A DNA stretch of 8,817 nt. It comes from CAZWES01 sp964632395. GTDB lineage: Bacteria > Patescibacteriota > Gracilibacteria > Peribacterales > Peribacteraceae. Positions 1 through 5,716 of the stretch are shown piece after piece; the first letter of the stretch is position 1; every line of letters starts with the position of its first letter. Position numbers and translations under genes: made by a program. Location: the NCBI GenBank assembly GCA_964632395.1, contig CAZWES010000032.1:1-8817 (forward strand), written 5' to 3'. The notes beneath the pieces are model-generated. The model saw only the letters and a program-made list of their open reading frames with translations, was not told where the DNA came from and searched no databases.

Positions 1-40
1 AGCCCCGGAGTGGAGCGAAGCGGAACGCAGGGGCGTAGCA
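1..40. repeat. GC-rich repeat at left window edge
   Basis: The first 40 bases are markedly more GC-rich than the gene they interrupt and contain a GGAGCGAAGCGG core. A similar core, GGAGCGTTAGCG, lies at the right edge (8806-8817), and both are preceded by GCCC(C/A)GGAG. This suggests a dispersed repeat whose copies bound the window. It is translated as the last codons of the partial minus-strand gene. Calling it a dispersed repeat is inference from these two imperfect copies only. Confidence 0.45.
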
Positions 41-654
41 CAGGGTTTTTCACTTGATATTTTCTGTCTTGTGTCCTTCGATGGGTGTATTTCGTACAAT
101 TCTCTTAAGTCTTCCGATGCATTAATAGCATCTTTGGTTGGAGCTGTGTGGGTTCTTTCTTCATAATCAGGCACTTCATATGCTTCTGTATCAAGCCAGC
201 TCCTATCTTCGCCTCCGCAAGGTTTAACAAGTACATCTCTGTATTCGGTGCGAGTTCCAATACACACCTCTTTCGTAAAAGTTTTTGTTTTTTTTCTTCT
301 TTCATCCAATTCTTCAATCCACGCATTTGCCATTTCAGATAGTTCATCTTCGTTAATAGCTAAGGCCCTGCCAATTTTACATCTTACAGAGTACCATTCG
401 GAAGATCTAAAAATTCTTTTCAGGTTCTCTCTGGCAGACTCCCTTTTTTCTGTATCTTGGTTTGTAATTGCAGGACTGCCCTCTGTCCATGTGTCTCGAT
501 ATTCATCATTTTCCATATCGTAGTACCTGCGTACCGGAAAATAGACATGTTCTTGTTCCCAATGTCCCTGTGTCGCTTCTTGAACAACAATCTCAGCACT
601 TAAGTCTCTTATAAGCTTGTTAGCCTCATCTAAGCTTTCTTGCAATGAGTTCAT
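1..654 (-). CDS. Unrecognised hydrophilic protein, 3' end cut off by window edge
   Basis: Reading from ATG at 654-652 toward position 1 gives 218 codons without a stop, so this is a real gene that continues past the left edge. I do not recognise a family. The protein is hydrophilic and rich in charged residues, has no membrane segment or signal peptide, and contains several Trp and Tyr residues (for example GHWEQEHVYFPVRRYYD near residues 31-47 and EEVCIGT-like KEVCIGTRTEYRD near 128-140). The N-terminus (MNSLQESLDEANKLIRDL) looks helical and could be a short coiled coil. Roughly the last 14 codons lie in a GC-rich repeat (positions 1-40) and read CATPLRSASLHSGA, unlike the rest, so the native C-terminus may have been replaced or extended by the repeat. 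No clear Shine-Dalgarno site precedes the ATG. The gene is divergent from the membrane module at 797, with 142 bp between them, and its AT-rich codon use suggests accessory content. Function unknown. Confidence 0.72.
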   Translation of the reverse strand, partial: MNSLQESLDEANKLIRDLSAEIVVQEATQGHWEQEHVYFPVRRYYDMENDEYRDTWTEGSPAITNQDTEKRESARENLKRIFRSSEWYSVRCKIGRALAINEDELSEMANAWIEELDERRKKTKTFTKEVCIGTRTEYRDVLVKPCGGEDRSWLDTEAYEVPDYEERTHTAPTKDAINASEDLRELYEIHPSKDTRQKISSEKPCATPLRSASLHSGA

Positions 655-796
655 GGCAGTATTAGTAATAGATTTACATCAACTGGTCTGATGCTATTTC
701 AGAAGTGGGTGGGAGGTCAATGAGATACGTGGAATTTTATAAAGTGCTTTTCGATTGACTTTCTCGGCAAAAAGAGGAGAATGAGAGGTTCCCACT

Positions 797-1030
797 ATGC
801 TAAATTTTGCCGTCATACTCGGCTGGGTTTTAGTCATCCTTGCAGTCGAACTATTGCTGTGGGTGCTATTTAGAACCCGTGCGGTGCGAATCTTTTTTAG
901 TGGTAATGGGAAAGTGGGTAGCGGCACAGAGTATTCTCCGACTATTGTCAGACATCTCCGCATTTTTACTGCGCTGCATGCATTAACTCTGATTGTTTCT
1001 GTTTTACTGCTCCACATATTCCTATGGTGA
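797..1030 (+). CDS. Small two-helix membrane protein
   Basis: This is a 77-aa protein with two predicted membrane helices (about residues 3-25 and 53-75) joined by a basic, Gly/Ser-containing loop (about 26-50, including FRTRAVRIFFSGNGK). The ATG at 797 is preceded by GAGAGG at 783-788, eight bases away, one of the few good Shine-Dalgarno matches in the window. The stop codon overlaps the start of the next gene by 7 bp (ATGGTGA), so the two are probably co-translated and their products may act together in the membrane. I recognise no family, and no catalytic motif is visible. The 139-aa reading frame on the opposite strand over the same DNA shows no protein-like features and was discarded. 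Confidence 0.72.
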   Translation: MLNFAVILGWVLVILAVELLLWVLFRTRAVRIFFSGNGKVGSGTEYSPTIVRHLRIFTALHALTLIVSVLLLHIFLW

Positions 1031-1653
1031 AATGGCTTCACCAATATGAGGCAGATATGCACTTCCAGGGGAAACACTCTGGTGAAACGTTTCAGTTTCG
1101 TTTCTACCATCACTGGGTCAGACTCCTTTGGCCGGCTGGTAAGGCCGCCATCAAAACTGCGATTCTTGTTGGAGTTGCATGGGTCACATTCCTCGCAGTA
1201 GGTCCGGAGGATGTTATCTCACGCAGAGTTCTACTTGAGCTCTATGTCATCTTATTCCTCCTTTTCCAGTTTGAGTTTTTGGTGCGGCTCTTTAGATACT
1301 TCCTGCGAGTCACAGTCATCACCGACCGAAAAGTCCATAGAATAGAGAAAACGCTGCTTATGGTTGATGATCATCAGAGTGTGGATCTTTGGATGATTCA
1401 GGATATCGATCGTTGCCAGCACAACATAGTCGAGAATGTTCTATGTTATGGGAAGATAACGCTGGAGGCGCAGGAGACCATACTCAAGCTCCACTATGTT
1501 CCGGAGATCACGGAGATTTACGAAAAGATAATGCATCTGCGAGAGCAGGCACGTGAGCATATGACGCCGTATAGTGCGGTTAGGCGCAGGTTGCATGCGG
1601 ATCGTGGAAGCTTAAAAAAGAAGGAGGATCGTGTCTTTAGTTTTCAGGAATAG
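1024..1653 (+). CDS. bPH2 (YdbS-like) domain membrane protein
   Basis: A 209-aa membrane protein. A hydrophilic N-terminus (1-37) is followed by two hydrophobic helices (about 43-60 and 68-88) and then a bacterial pleckstrin-homology-like domain from about residue 92 to 165. The signature VTVITDRKVHRIEKTLL, then SVDLWMIQDI, then LCYGKITLEA matches the bPH_2/DUF304 pattern seen in YdbS-type proteins (TDRRV...I.L..I.DI....LL.YG.I.I). The tail (about 185-209) is basic and probably cytoplasmic. bPH2 proteins are common in Patescibacteria and Firmicutes, and most lack a defined role; some help membrane or secretion-stress functions. The start ATG overlaps the stop of the upstream small membrane gene by 7 bp and has no Shine-Dalgarno of its own, so translational coupling is likely. 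Alternative family assignment is unlikely, but the function is open. Confidence 0.82.
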   Translation: MVKWLHQYEADMHFQGKHSGETFQFRFYHHWVRLLWPAGKAAIKTAILVGVAWVTFLAVGPEDVISRRVLLELYVILFLLFQFEFLVRLFRYFLRVTVITDRKVHRIEKTLLMVDDHQSVDLWMIQDIDRCQHNIVENVLCYGKITLEAQETILKLHYVPEITEIYEKIMHLREQAREHMTPYSAVRRRLHADRGSLKKKEDRVFSFQE

Positions 1654-1668
1654 CGTAATATGTGAGTG

Positions 1669-2406
1669 ATGGAAATTTTCCCCGTCACGGATGATTCAAT
1701 TTTACAGGCTGCCGAAATCATCAAGTCAGGCGGCGTTGTGGCATATGCAACCGAAACCTGTTATGGCCTTGCATGCGATATGACGAATCTGGATGCAGTT
1801 AAAAAACTTTTCGCAATAAAAAATCGTCCGGGTGATATGCCGGTGAGTGCTTTATTTTCATCAGTTGATGAGGCGAAGAAGTGGGTTGAGTGGGATGAGG
1901 TGGCGGAGGAGTTGGCAGAGAAGTATTTGCCGGGGCCGTTGACGATTGTATTGGGAATGAGTGGTGGCGCGGGTATGTCCGGAAGCAGCGAAGCTGCTGA
2001 TGGACTACCCGCGCAGGACGAGAATGCTTGCCAAAAGTTTGAGGTTGGCAATGCTACCTCCGCGCGGGTAGCCCTCCGGGCATACCCGCGCCACCAATTG
2101 CACCCGACTCTTTCTGGCAAATCTGAATCAGTTGGGCTCAGGATCTCATCACATCCAATTGCCCAACGTCTCGCCGAGCTTTGCGATATTCCAATAAGTA
2201 CTACCTCAGCAAATCTGCATGGAGAGCCAAATCCGTATAGCGCTGAAGAGGTTGTGAGGCAGCTTGAAAATCAGGCAGAGAAGCCGGATTTGGTGCTGGA
2301 TTCGGGGGAGCTCAAAAAAACAGAATCCTCAACTGTTGTGATTATCAAGGATGGTAGAATGGATGTTGTTCGACAAGGTTTAGTCATCATAAAACAGTCC
2401 TCCTAA
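1669..2406 (+). CDS. tsaC: TsaC/YrdC threonylcarbamoyl-AMP synthase with in-frame repeat insertion
   Basis: This enzyme makes threonylcarbamoyl-AMP from threonine, bicarbonate and ATP, the first step of the universal t6A37 modification of ANN-decoding tRNAs. The YrdC fold is clear: GGVVAYATETCYGLACD (about 21-37), the FAIKNRPGDMPVSALF block (about 46-61), KYLPGPLTIVL (about 84-94), VGLRISSHP (about 158-166) and the nucleotide-binding TTSANLHGEP (about 181-190). There is no Sua5 C-terminal domain, so it is the short TsaC type. At 245 aa it is longer than usual (about 190-210). The surplus is residues 99-142, encoded by a 133-bp palindromic element between two conserved strands; without it the protein would be about 201 aa. 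I chose ATG at 1669; the GTG at 1666 is in frame and also possible. No strong ribosome site is visible. It lies 15 bp after the bPH2 gene and 31 bp before nrdR. Confidence 0.93.
   Translation: MEIFPVTDDSILQAAEIIKSGGVVAYATETCYGLACDMTNLDAVKKLFAIKNRPGDMPVSALFSSVDEAKKWVEWDEVAEELAEKYLPGPLTIVLGMSGGAGMSGSSEAADGLPAQDENACQKFEVGNATSARVALRAYPRHQLHPTLSGKSESVGLRISSHPIAQRLAELCDIPISTTSANLHGEPNPYSAEEVVRQLENQAEKPDLVLDSGELKKTESSTVVIIKDGRMDVVRQGLVIIKQSS
1963..2095. repeat. In-frame palindromic element inside tsaC
   Basis: The outer arms 1963-1983 and 2075-2095 are reverse complements with one mismatch in 21 positions (GGTGGCGCGGGTATG at 1963-1977 is perfectly complementary to 2081-2095). An inner pair, CTACCCGCGC at 2005-2014 and 2062-2071, is perfect. 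Two small hairpins lie inside: AGCAGC-GAA-GCTGCT (1984-1998) and TTGCCA (2028-2033) with TGGCAA (2046-2051). The RNA or single-stranded DNA could fold into one long branched hairpin. It starts exactly on a codon boundary, stays open in the tsaC frame and adds about 44 low-complexity residues (rich in Gly, Ala and Ser). This resembles Rickettsia palindromic elements in architecture, not in sequence. Confidence 0.85.
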
Positions 2407-2437
2407 CTCCCTAACTTCCCTAATAACCTAATCCCTC
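2402..2437. repeat. Pyrimidine-rich CCTAA tandem array before nrdR
   Basis: Four imperfect 8 to 9-nt units beginning with CCTAA fill the whole gap between tsaC and nrdR: CCTAACTC (2402), CCTAACTTC (2410), CCTAATAA (2419) and CCTAATCC (2427). The first unit supplies the tsaC TAA stop. The array occupies the position where a Shine-Dalgarno site would sit and contains none. I see no reverse-complement partner nearby. Confidence 0.7.
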
Positions 2438-2884
2438 GTGCACTGTACAAGATGCAAACATCCGGATACCTCAGTTGTTGATTCGCGCATGAGCGAGGAT
2501 GGGCGCGCTGTGCGCCGCCGCCGCGAATGCCCAAAGTGCGATCACAGGTTTACAACTTTCGAAAGGCAGGATGTTTCTTCTCTGATCGTCATAAAACGCG
2601 ATGGAACGCGTGAGCCTTACAGCCGTTCCAAACTTGAGCGTGGAGTTTGGCTTGCGTGTAGCAAGCGCCCGGTCAGTTTAGAAAAAGTTGATGACATTCT
2701 TTCGCGACTTGAGGAAAAGTGGCGGGAGAACCAAAAAGAAGTTGCGAGTCTTACAATTGGTAAAGATGTTATGCGAGAGCTTAAAAAGCTGGATGATATC
2801 GCGTACATCCGGTTTGCTTCTGTGCACAGGCAGTTTAGGGATGTTGAGGAGTTGAAGGAGGAGGTGGGTAAACTACTTGCATGA
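2438..2884 (+). CDS. nrdR: NrdR transcriptional repressor of ribonucleotide reductase genes
   Basis: NrdR is an ATP/dATP-sensing repressor that binds NrdR boxes in front of ribonucleotide reductase operons. At 148 aa it has the family's usual length. The N-terminal zinc ribbon is complete (C3, C6, C31, C34: HCTRCKHPDTSVVDSR and RRRECPKCDHRFTTFER), and it is followed by the ATP-cone domain (about 49-139) with VIKRDGTREPYSRSKLERGV. The GTG start at 2438 gives the family's characteristic M-H-C beginning. No Shine-Dalgarno site precedes it; a CCTAA repeat array fills that position. No nrd genes are in the window, so its targets lie elsewhere, but dgt (dNTP removal) is nearby. The final codons contain the promoter of hicBA. 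Confidence 0.96.
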   Translation: MHCTRCKHPDTSVVDSRMSEDGRAVRRRRECPKCDHRFTTFERQDVSSLIVIKRDGTREPYSRSKLERGVWLACSKRPVSLEKVDDILSRLEEKWRENQKEVASLTIGKDVMRELKKLDDIAYIRFASVHRQFRDVEELKEEVGKLLA

Positions 2885-2888
2885 GATG

Positions 2889-2897
2889 TGGTATAAT
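2889..2897 (+). promoter_or_regulatory. Extended -10 promoter of hicBA (near-leaderless)
   Basis: TGGTATAAT is a perfect extended -10 element (TGN plus TATAAT at 2892-2897). Transcription should begin about seven bases downstream, near 2904, only some three bases before the hicB ATG at 2907, giving an almost leaderless mRNA. The spaced -35 position (near 2869-2874, TAAACT) does not match the consensus, as is common for extended -10 promoters. The element begins 4 bp after the nrdR stop codon. Confidence 0.68.
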
Positions 2898-2906
2898 GTG
2901 CTTGTA

Positions 2907-3140
2907 ATGGAACTTGATCACGTCACAGTTGTGTTTGTGTGGGATGGAGAACTGAAAACATACTCCGCTTATGTGGAAGGCGTTGCTGCGTATGGAGAGG
3001 GTAAAACTAAGGAGGAAGCCCTGGAAAGTCTTAAGAAGGCTCTAATGCTCTACATAGGGGAAGTCGGCAAAGATCGGTTCCTTGGGGAGATTGTTGCACC
3101 GATTGAGTATGAAGAGCTAAAGTTGAGTAGCATTGTCTAG
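2907..3140 (+). CDS. hicB: HicB-like antitoxin, short form
   Basis: A 77-aa protein of the HicB (UPF0150/PF15919-like) antitoxin family, predicted to bind and neutralise the HicA RNase encoded next to it. The fold signature is an initial beta-hairpin (VTVVFVWDGELKTYSAYVEG) followed by AYGEGKTKEEALESLKKALM, matching the family's G-x-T-x-EEA helix. It lacks a C-terminal DNA-binding domain, so autoregulation by this protein alone is doubtful. I chose the ATG at 2907 because it sits just after a consensus -10; the in-frame TTG at 2877 would put the promoter inside the coding region and add ten residues unlike the family. The stop overlaps the hicA start by 8 bp. Confidence 0.82.
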   Translation: MELDHVTVVFVWDGELKTYSAYVEGVAAYGEGKTKEEALESLKKALMLYIGEVGKDRFLGEIVAPIEYEELKLSSIV

Positions 3141-3366
3141 ATTACCCAGAGTATCGGGAAAGAAGCTCGCACGGTTCTTGGTGCGTATGGGTTACCGCTT
3201 GGCGAGTGTGCATGGTAGCCACCACAAATTCAGGAGTGCGGATGGAAGGGTTATTATTGTTCCTATTCATGGAAATAGACCAATTCCTATTGGTACTTTG
3301 CATGATATTGTGACTAAGAGATTGGAGATGTCACCTGAGGAATTTAGACGCAGATTGAATGAATAG
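3133..3366 (+). CDS. hicA: HicA-family mRNA interferase toxin
   Basis: A 77-aa HicA (YcfA-like) toxin, a small double-stranded RNA-binding-fold RNase that cleaves mRNA and tmRNA and blocks translation. Family features are present in order: LPRVSGKKLARFLVRMGY (about 4-21), the catalytic-His motif GSHHKF (H30 within residues 28-33), a strand (VIIVPIHGNRPIPIGTL, about 40-56) and the C-terminal helix ending DIVTKRLEMSPEEFRRRL. The only available start is TTG at 3133, because an in-frame TGA lies at 3124-3126. It overlaps hicB by 8 bp, and GAG at 3125-3127 may act as a weak ribosome site. The weak start and coupling would keep toxin below antitoxin. All key residues look intact, so it is probably functional. 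The antitoxin-first order is the reverse of the hicA-hicB order seen in Escherichia coli. Confidence 0.88.
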   Translation: MSRLPRVSGKKLARFLVRMGYRLASVHGSHHKFRSADGRVIIVPIHGNRPIPIGTLHDIVTKRLEMSPEEFRRRLNE

Positions 3367-3407
3367 CGTGATATCATTGCAAGGAGTCTGATCTTTATAT
3401 CTTTTGT

Positions 3408-3484
3408 AGGCGCGTAGCTCAGCTGGCTAGAGCACTGGTCTCCAAAACCAGGGGTCGAAGGTTCGAGTCCTTCCGCGCCTGCCA
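3408..3484 (+). tRNA. trnW: tRNA-Trp (anticodon CCA), CCA end encoded
   Basis: The full cloverleaf folds. The acceptor stem is AGGCGCG (3408-3414) with CGCGCCT (3474-3480), the D stem GCTC/GAGC (3417-3420, 3430-3433). The anticodon stem CTGGT/ACCAG (3435-3439, 3447-3451) encloses loop CTCCAAA with anticodon CCA at 3442-3444. The T arm is GAAGG-TTCGAGT-CCTTC (3457-3473). The discriminator is G (3481), the known identity base for bacterial TrpRS, and the 3' CCA is encoded (3482-3484). A TATATC hexamer at 3396-3401 could be a -10, placing transcription at or near the mature 5' end. The CCA anticodon fits ordinary UGG decoding with UGA left as stop. Confidence 0.97.
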
Positions 3485-3519
3485 AGTTGAATTCGAGACG
3501 AGCCCGGGCCCGTGAGCTT

Positions 3520-3540
3520 GGCGAATGGGCGATGGGCGAG
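3520..3540. repeat. Heptamer tandem array after tRNA-Trp
   Basis: Three consecutive 7-nt units, GGCGAAT, GGGCGAT and GGGCGAG, lie in the 118-bp gap between tRNA-Trp and the M23 gene. The rest of the gap holds a GC-rich palindrome (GCCCGGGC, 3502-3509) and two CTTGGC copies (3517, 3551), the first able to pair with GCCAAG at the tRNA's 3' end. No clear reverse-complement arm of the array is seen. Confidence 0.5.
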
Positions 3541-3602
3541 TCCGAAGATACTTGGCCCGCTGAAGTGAGACACCTTTTCCAATATGATTCTGAGAAATCC
3601 GC

Positions 3603-4523
3603 ATGAGTAAACTTATCCCCATAATCATTGCGGCTGGAGTGATAAGTTTTTTAGTGCTCCAAGTGATTGATATTCAATCGGACATGGGAGGTCATCCGTT
3701 GGATCTCTCTCTTGGTGGTGCACCGGTCATTGAGCGACAGGAAGAACTTCAGGTCATTCGTAAAAAGGAAGAGATACTGCAGAGGAATTTTAATGGACTC
3801 AGTGAAGAGGAAGAAACTGTTGAGCGAGAGCGTGCGGCGATTGAGCGTGCACTTGTGGGCGTTCGTGAGAACATCAAAAATGCAGAGAGTTCTGATTTAC
3901 CGGAACTCAGGGCGCATCAAATTGCACTCGAACAACGCCTGGCACGCTTGCAAGATGTTAAACATGATGTCCGTCAGGCGCGTGCAATGCTTACTGCACT
4001 CTCGCAGGATCGCGAGCGTTATGAAAAGTTTTTGGTTGAGTCATACCGTCAGGTTGCAAAGAGCTTGGTTAAAAGCAGGCCTTCTACCGATCTAACTGAG
4101 AGAAGGGTTGCGCTTATATGGCCTGTCGCTCCAGAAGAGGGGATAAGTGCAGGTTTCGGAGATGAGTCATACGAGAAGAGATTTGGGTTTGCGCACAATG
4201 CGATTGATATCCCAACTCCTCAGGGCACAAAAATCAGCGTTCCTGCAGATGGAAGAGTAATTGCGGTCAACGATTTAGGTTACGGGTACAGCACGCTCAC
4301 AATTCTGCATGATAAAGGCCTGGAAACGACTTATGGTCATGTCAGTGAGTTCTTTGTTTCGGAAGGCGAGCGTGTGCGGAAAGGGGATGTGATCGCGCTG
4401 AGTGGTGGCCGTCCCGGAACGCGCGGCGCAGGTCCTTTTACAACTGGCCCACATCTTCACTTTGAAACCAGGGTTTATGGGGAAGCAGTCGATCCGGAGT
4501 TTTTCTTGTCAAACGCATACTGA
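3603..4523 (+). CDS. Membrane-anchored coiled-coil M23 metalloendopeptidase
   Basis: A 306-aa cell-wall enzyme or enzyme regulator of the EnvC/NlpD/LytM type. One N-terminal membrane anchor (about 4-22) is followed by a long charged coiled-coil region (about 43-155) and then a LytM/M23 domain (about 170-300) that should act on peptidoglycan outside the membrane. All zinc ligands and the catalytic His are visible: H198 and D202 in FAHNAID, H246 in TTYGHVSEF, and H284/H286 in GPHLHFE, so it is predicted active, unlike degenerate EnvC-type proteins. The loop before GPHLHFE (GGRPGTRGAGPFTT) is longer than the usual SGNTG-type loop. ATG at 3603 has only a weak upstream GAG; TATGAT at 3583-3588 might be a -10. 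The last 49 bp overlap the convergent dgt gene on the opposite strand, leaving no room for a terminator between them. Confidence 0.92.
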   Translation: MSKLIPIIIAAGVISFLVLQVIDIQSDMGGHPLDLSLGGAPVIERQEELQVIRKKEEILQRNFNGLSEEEETVERERAAIERALVGVRENIKNAESSDLPELRAHQIALEQRLARLQDVKHDVRQARAMLTALSQDRERYEKFLVESYRQVAKSLVKSRPSTDLTERRVALIWPVAPEEGISAGFGDESYEKRFGFAHNAIDIPTPQGTKISVPADGRVIAVNDLGYGYSTLTILHDKGLETTYGHVSEFFVSEGERVRKGDVIALSGGRPGTRGAGPFTTGPHLHFETRVYGEAVDPEFFLSNAY

Positions 4524-5587
4524 TCAGTCATCCCTGCAATATAATCTTTGATGGCCTCGTGAATGGGGCTTCCGGTTTTTTCCTTTAATTCAAGCACTTT
4601 ATCCGGTGGATTATTCTCATACAATTCGAACAATTTATGGATCACATCTTTTCCTCTTTTTGAGCAACGCAAAACTGATTCGGATTTGTAAAAATTTTCC
4701 AGCAGAAAATCGCGCAGAGAATCAAGTTTATTTCTCATCGCCTCAGAAAATGTGACAAGGTCAGTTTTTGCACTATAAACATCATCAAGTGTTTTGATGC
4801 CCGAGTCTTTCAAGCGGTTTTCAGCCTCTGCATATGCATCCAATACAAGCATGTGGATTATTTGTCCTCGCACTTCAGTTCCATCTTTCTTGGCTTCCGC
4901 ATAAGCTTCTGCAAATAACGGGATCATCATCAATTCCTCAATCGTGAGGATTTCTGATCGCAATCCGTCATCTACATCGTGTGCTGTGTAAGCAATTTCA
5001 TCTGCAATGTTCACGATCTGCGCCTCAAGTGATGGTGAACGCGAAATATCATCTGCATGCTTCTCATCAAAAGATGTTCTGTGCTTCATCAGCCCCTCCA
5101 AAACTTCACGATTTAAATTCAATCCCTGATATTTGCTTGTTCTTTCTTCAAGAATCGTTACCACCCTGATTGATTGGAGATTGTGCTCAAATGTACTTCC
5201 GCATCTTTCCATCTCTTCTCTCATCGTATCTTCTCCTGCATGTCCAAACGGTGTGTGGCCCAGATCATGCGCAAGTGCAATGCACTCGGCAAGGTCTTCA
5301 TTCAGCCCCAAAGTCCTTGCCATATCGCGGCTTATCTGTGCCACTTCCATCGTGTGAGTCAGTCGTGTTCGATAATGGTCCCCTTTACTTGCAACAAAAA
5401 CCTGCGATTTTCCCTTCAGCCTTCTAAAAGCCTGTGTATGTATGATGCGGTCACGGTCGCGCTGGAATGGGAAGCGGGTTGGGTCGGGTTCTTCACCGTG
5501 CAGTCGGCCGAGAATTCCCTCATGTTTGATTGCGTAAGGCGTGAGGCTGGAGTTGGCTTGGGTGATGCGTCTTTGGAGATTCTTCAT
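4475..5587 (-). CDS. dgt: dGTPase-like deoxynucleotide triphosphohydrolase (HD domain)
   Basis: A 370-aa HD-superfamily enzyme that hydrolyses dNTPs (typically dGTP) to the nucleoside and triphosphate, controlling dNTP pools. The N-terminal block FPFQRDRDRIIHTQAFRRL (39-57) and KSQVF (60-64) is the family hallmark. The metal-binding HD set is complete: H78 in RLTHTMEVA, H107-D108 in ALAHDLGHTPFGHAG (with H111 and H116), and D196 in NIADEIAY. The C-terminal half (about 215-350) matches the dGTPase-associated helical region, and the length is normal for the dgt-like type. ATG at 5587 is the only Met before the HD core. It has no Shine-Dalgarno site, because an inverted-repeat element begins two bases upstream. 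A TACAAT hexamer (5665-5660) in that element's loop is a weak -10 candidate. The 3' end overlaps the convergent M23 gene by 49 bp. Confidence 0.94.
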   Translation of the reverse strand: MKNLQRRITQANSSLTPYAIKHEGILGRLHGEEPDPTRFPFQRDRDRIIHTQAFRRLKGKSQVFVASKGDHYRTRLTHTMEVAQISRDMARTLGLNEDLAECIALAHDLGHTPFGHAGEDTMREEMERCGSTFEHNLQSIRVVTILEERTSKYQGLNLNREVLEGLMKHRTSFDEKHADDISRSPSLEAQIVNIADEIAYTAHDVDDGLRSEILTIEELMMIPLFAEAYAEAKKDGTEVRGQIIHMLVLDAYAEAENRLKDSGIKTLDDVYSAKTDLVTFSEAMRNKLDSLRDFLLENFYKSESVLRCSKRGKDVIHKLFELYENNPPDKVLELKEKTGSPIHEAIKDYIAGMTDQYAFDKKNSGSTASP

Positions 5588-5588
5588 C

Positions 5589-5716
5589 GGTTAAATTGCT
5601 AAATGGTTAAACTGTTAAATTGTTCGCAGAGCGAATAAATGAGATTGGTGAGGGCATTGATTGTACAGGGATATGAGCTCGCTTTGCGAACAATTTAGCA
5701 ATTTAGCAATTTAACC
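5589..5716. repeat. Octamer inverted-repeat element abutting dgt start
   Basis: The left arm (5589-5634) consists of four octamers (TAAATTGC, TAAATGGT, TAAACTGT, TAAATTGT from 5592) followed by TCGC and AGAGCGA. The right arm (5679-5716) is its reverse complement with three octamers (ACAATTTA, GCAATTTA, GCAATTTA). The arms share a perfect outer 16-mer and an inner block around TGTTCGCA(G/A)AGCGA, and differ by one repeat unit. The loop is 5635-5678. As RNA upstream of dgt (minus strand) it would form a long stem ending two bases before the start codon. Confidence 0.85.

Noticed and set aside
694..1113. A 139-aa minus-strand frame
   Set aside because: It lies opposite the small membrane gene and start of the bPH2 gene, with no ribosome site or recognisable content.
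3485..3602. Intrinsic terminator after tRNA-Trp
   Set aside because: GC-rich palindromes exist, but none is followed by a U-tract on either strand.
3267..3628. Two minus-strand reading frames (72 and 69 aa) with GLEPSTPGFGDQCSSQL and RKDSNLRPLVLETSAL
   Set aside because: They are antisense translations of tRNA-Trp, a well-known kind of spurious protein prediction.
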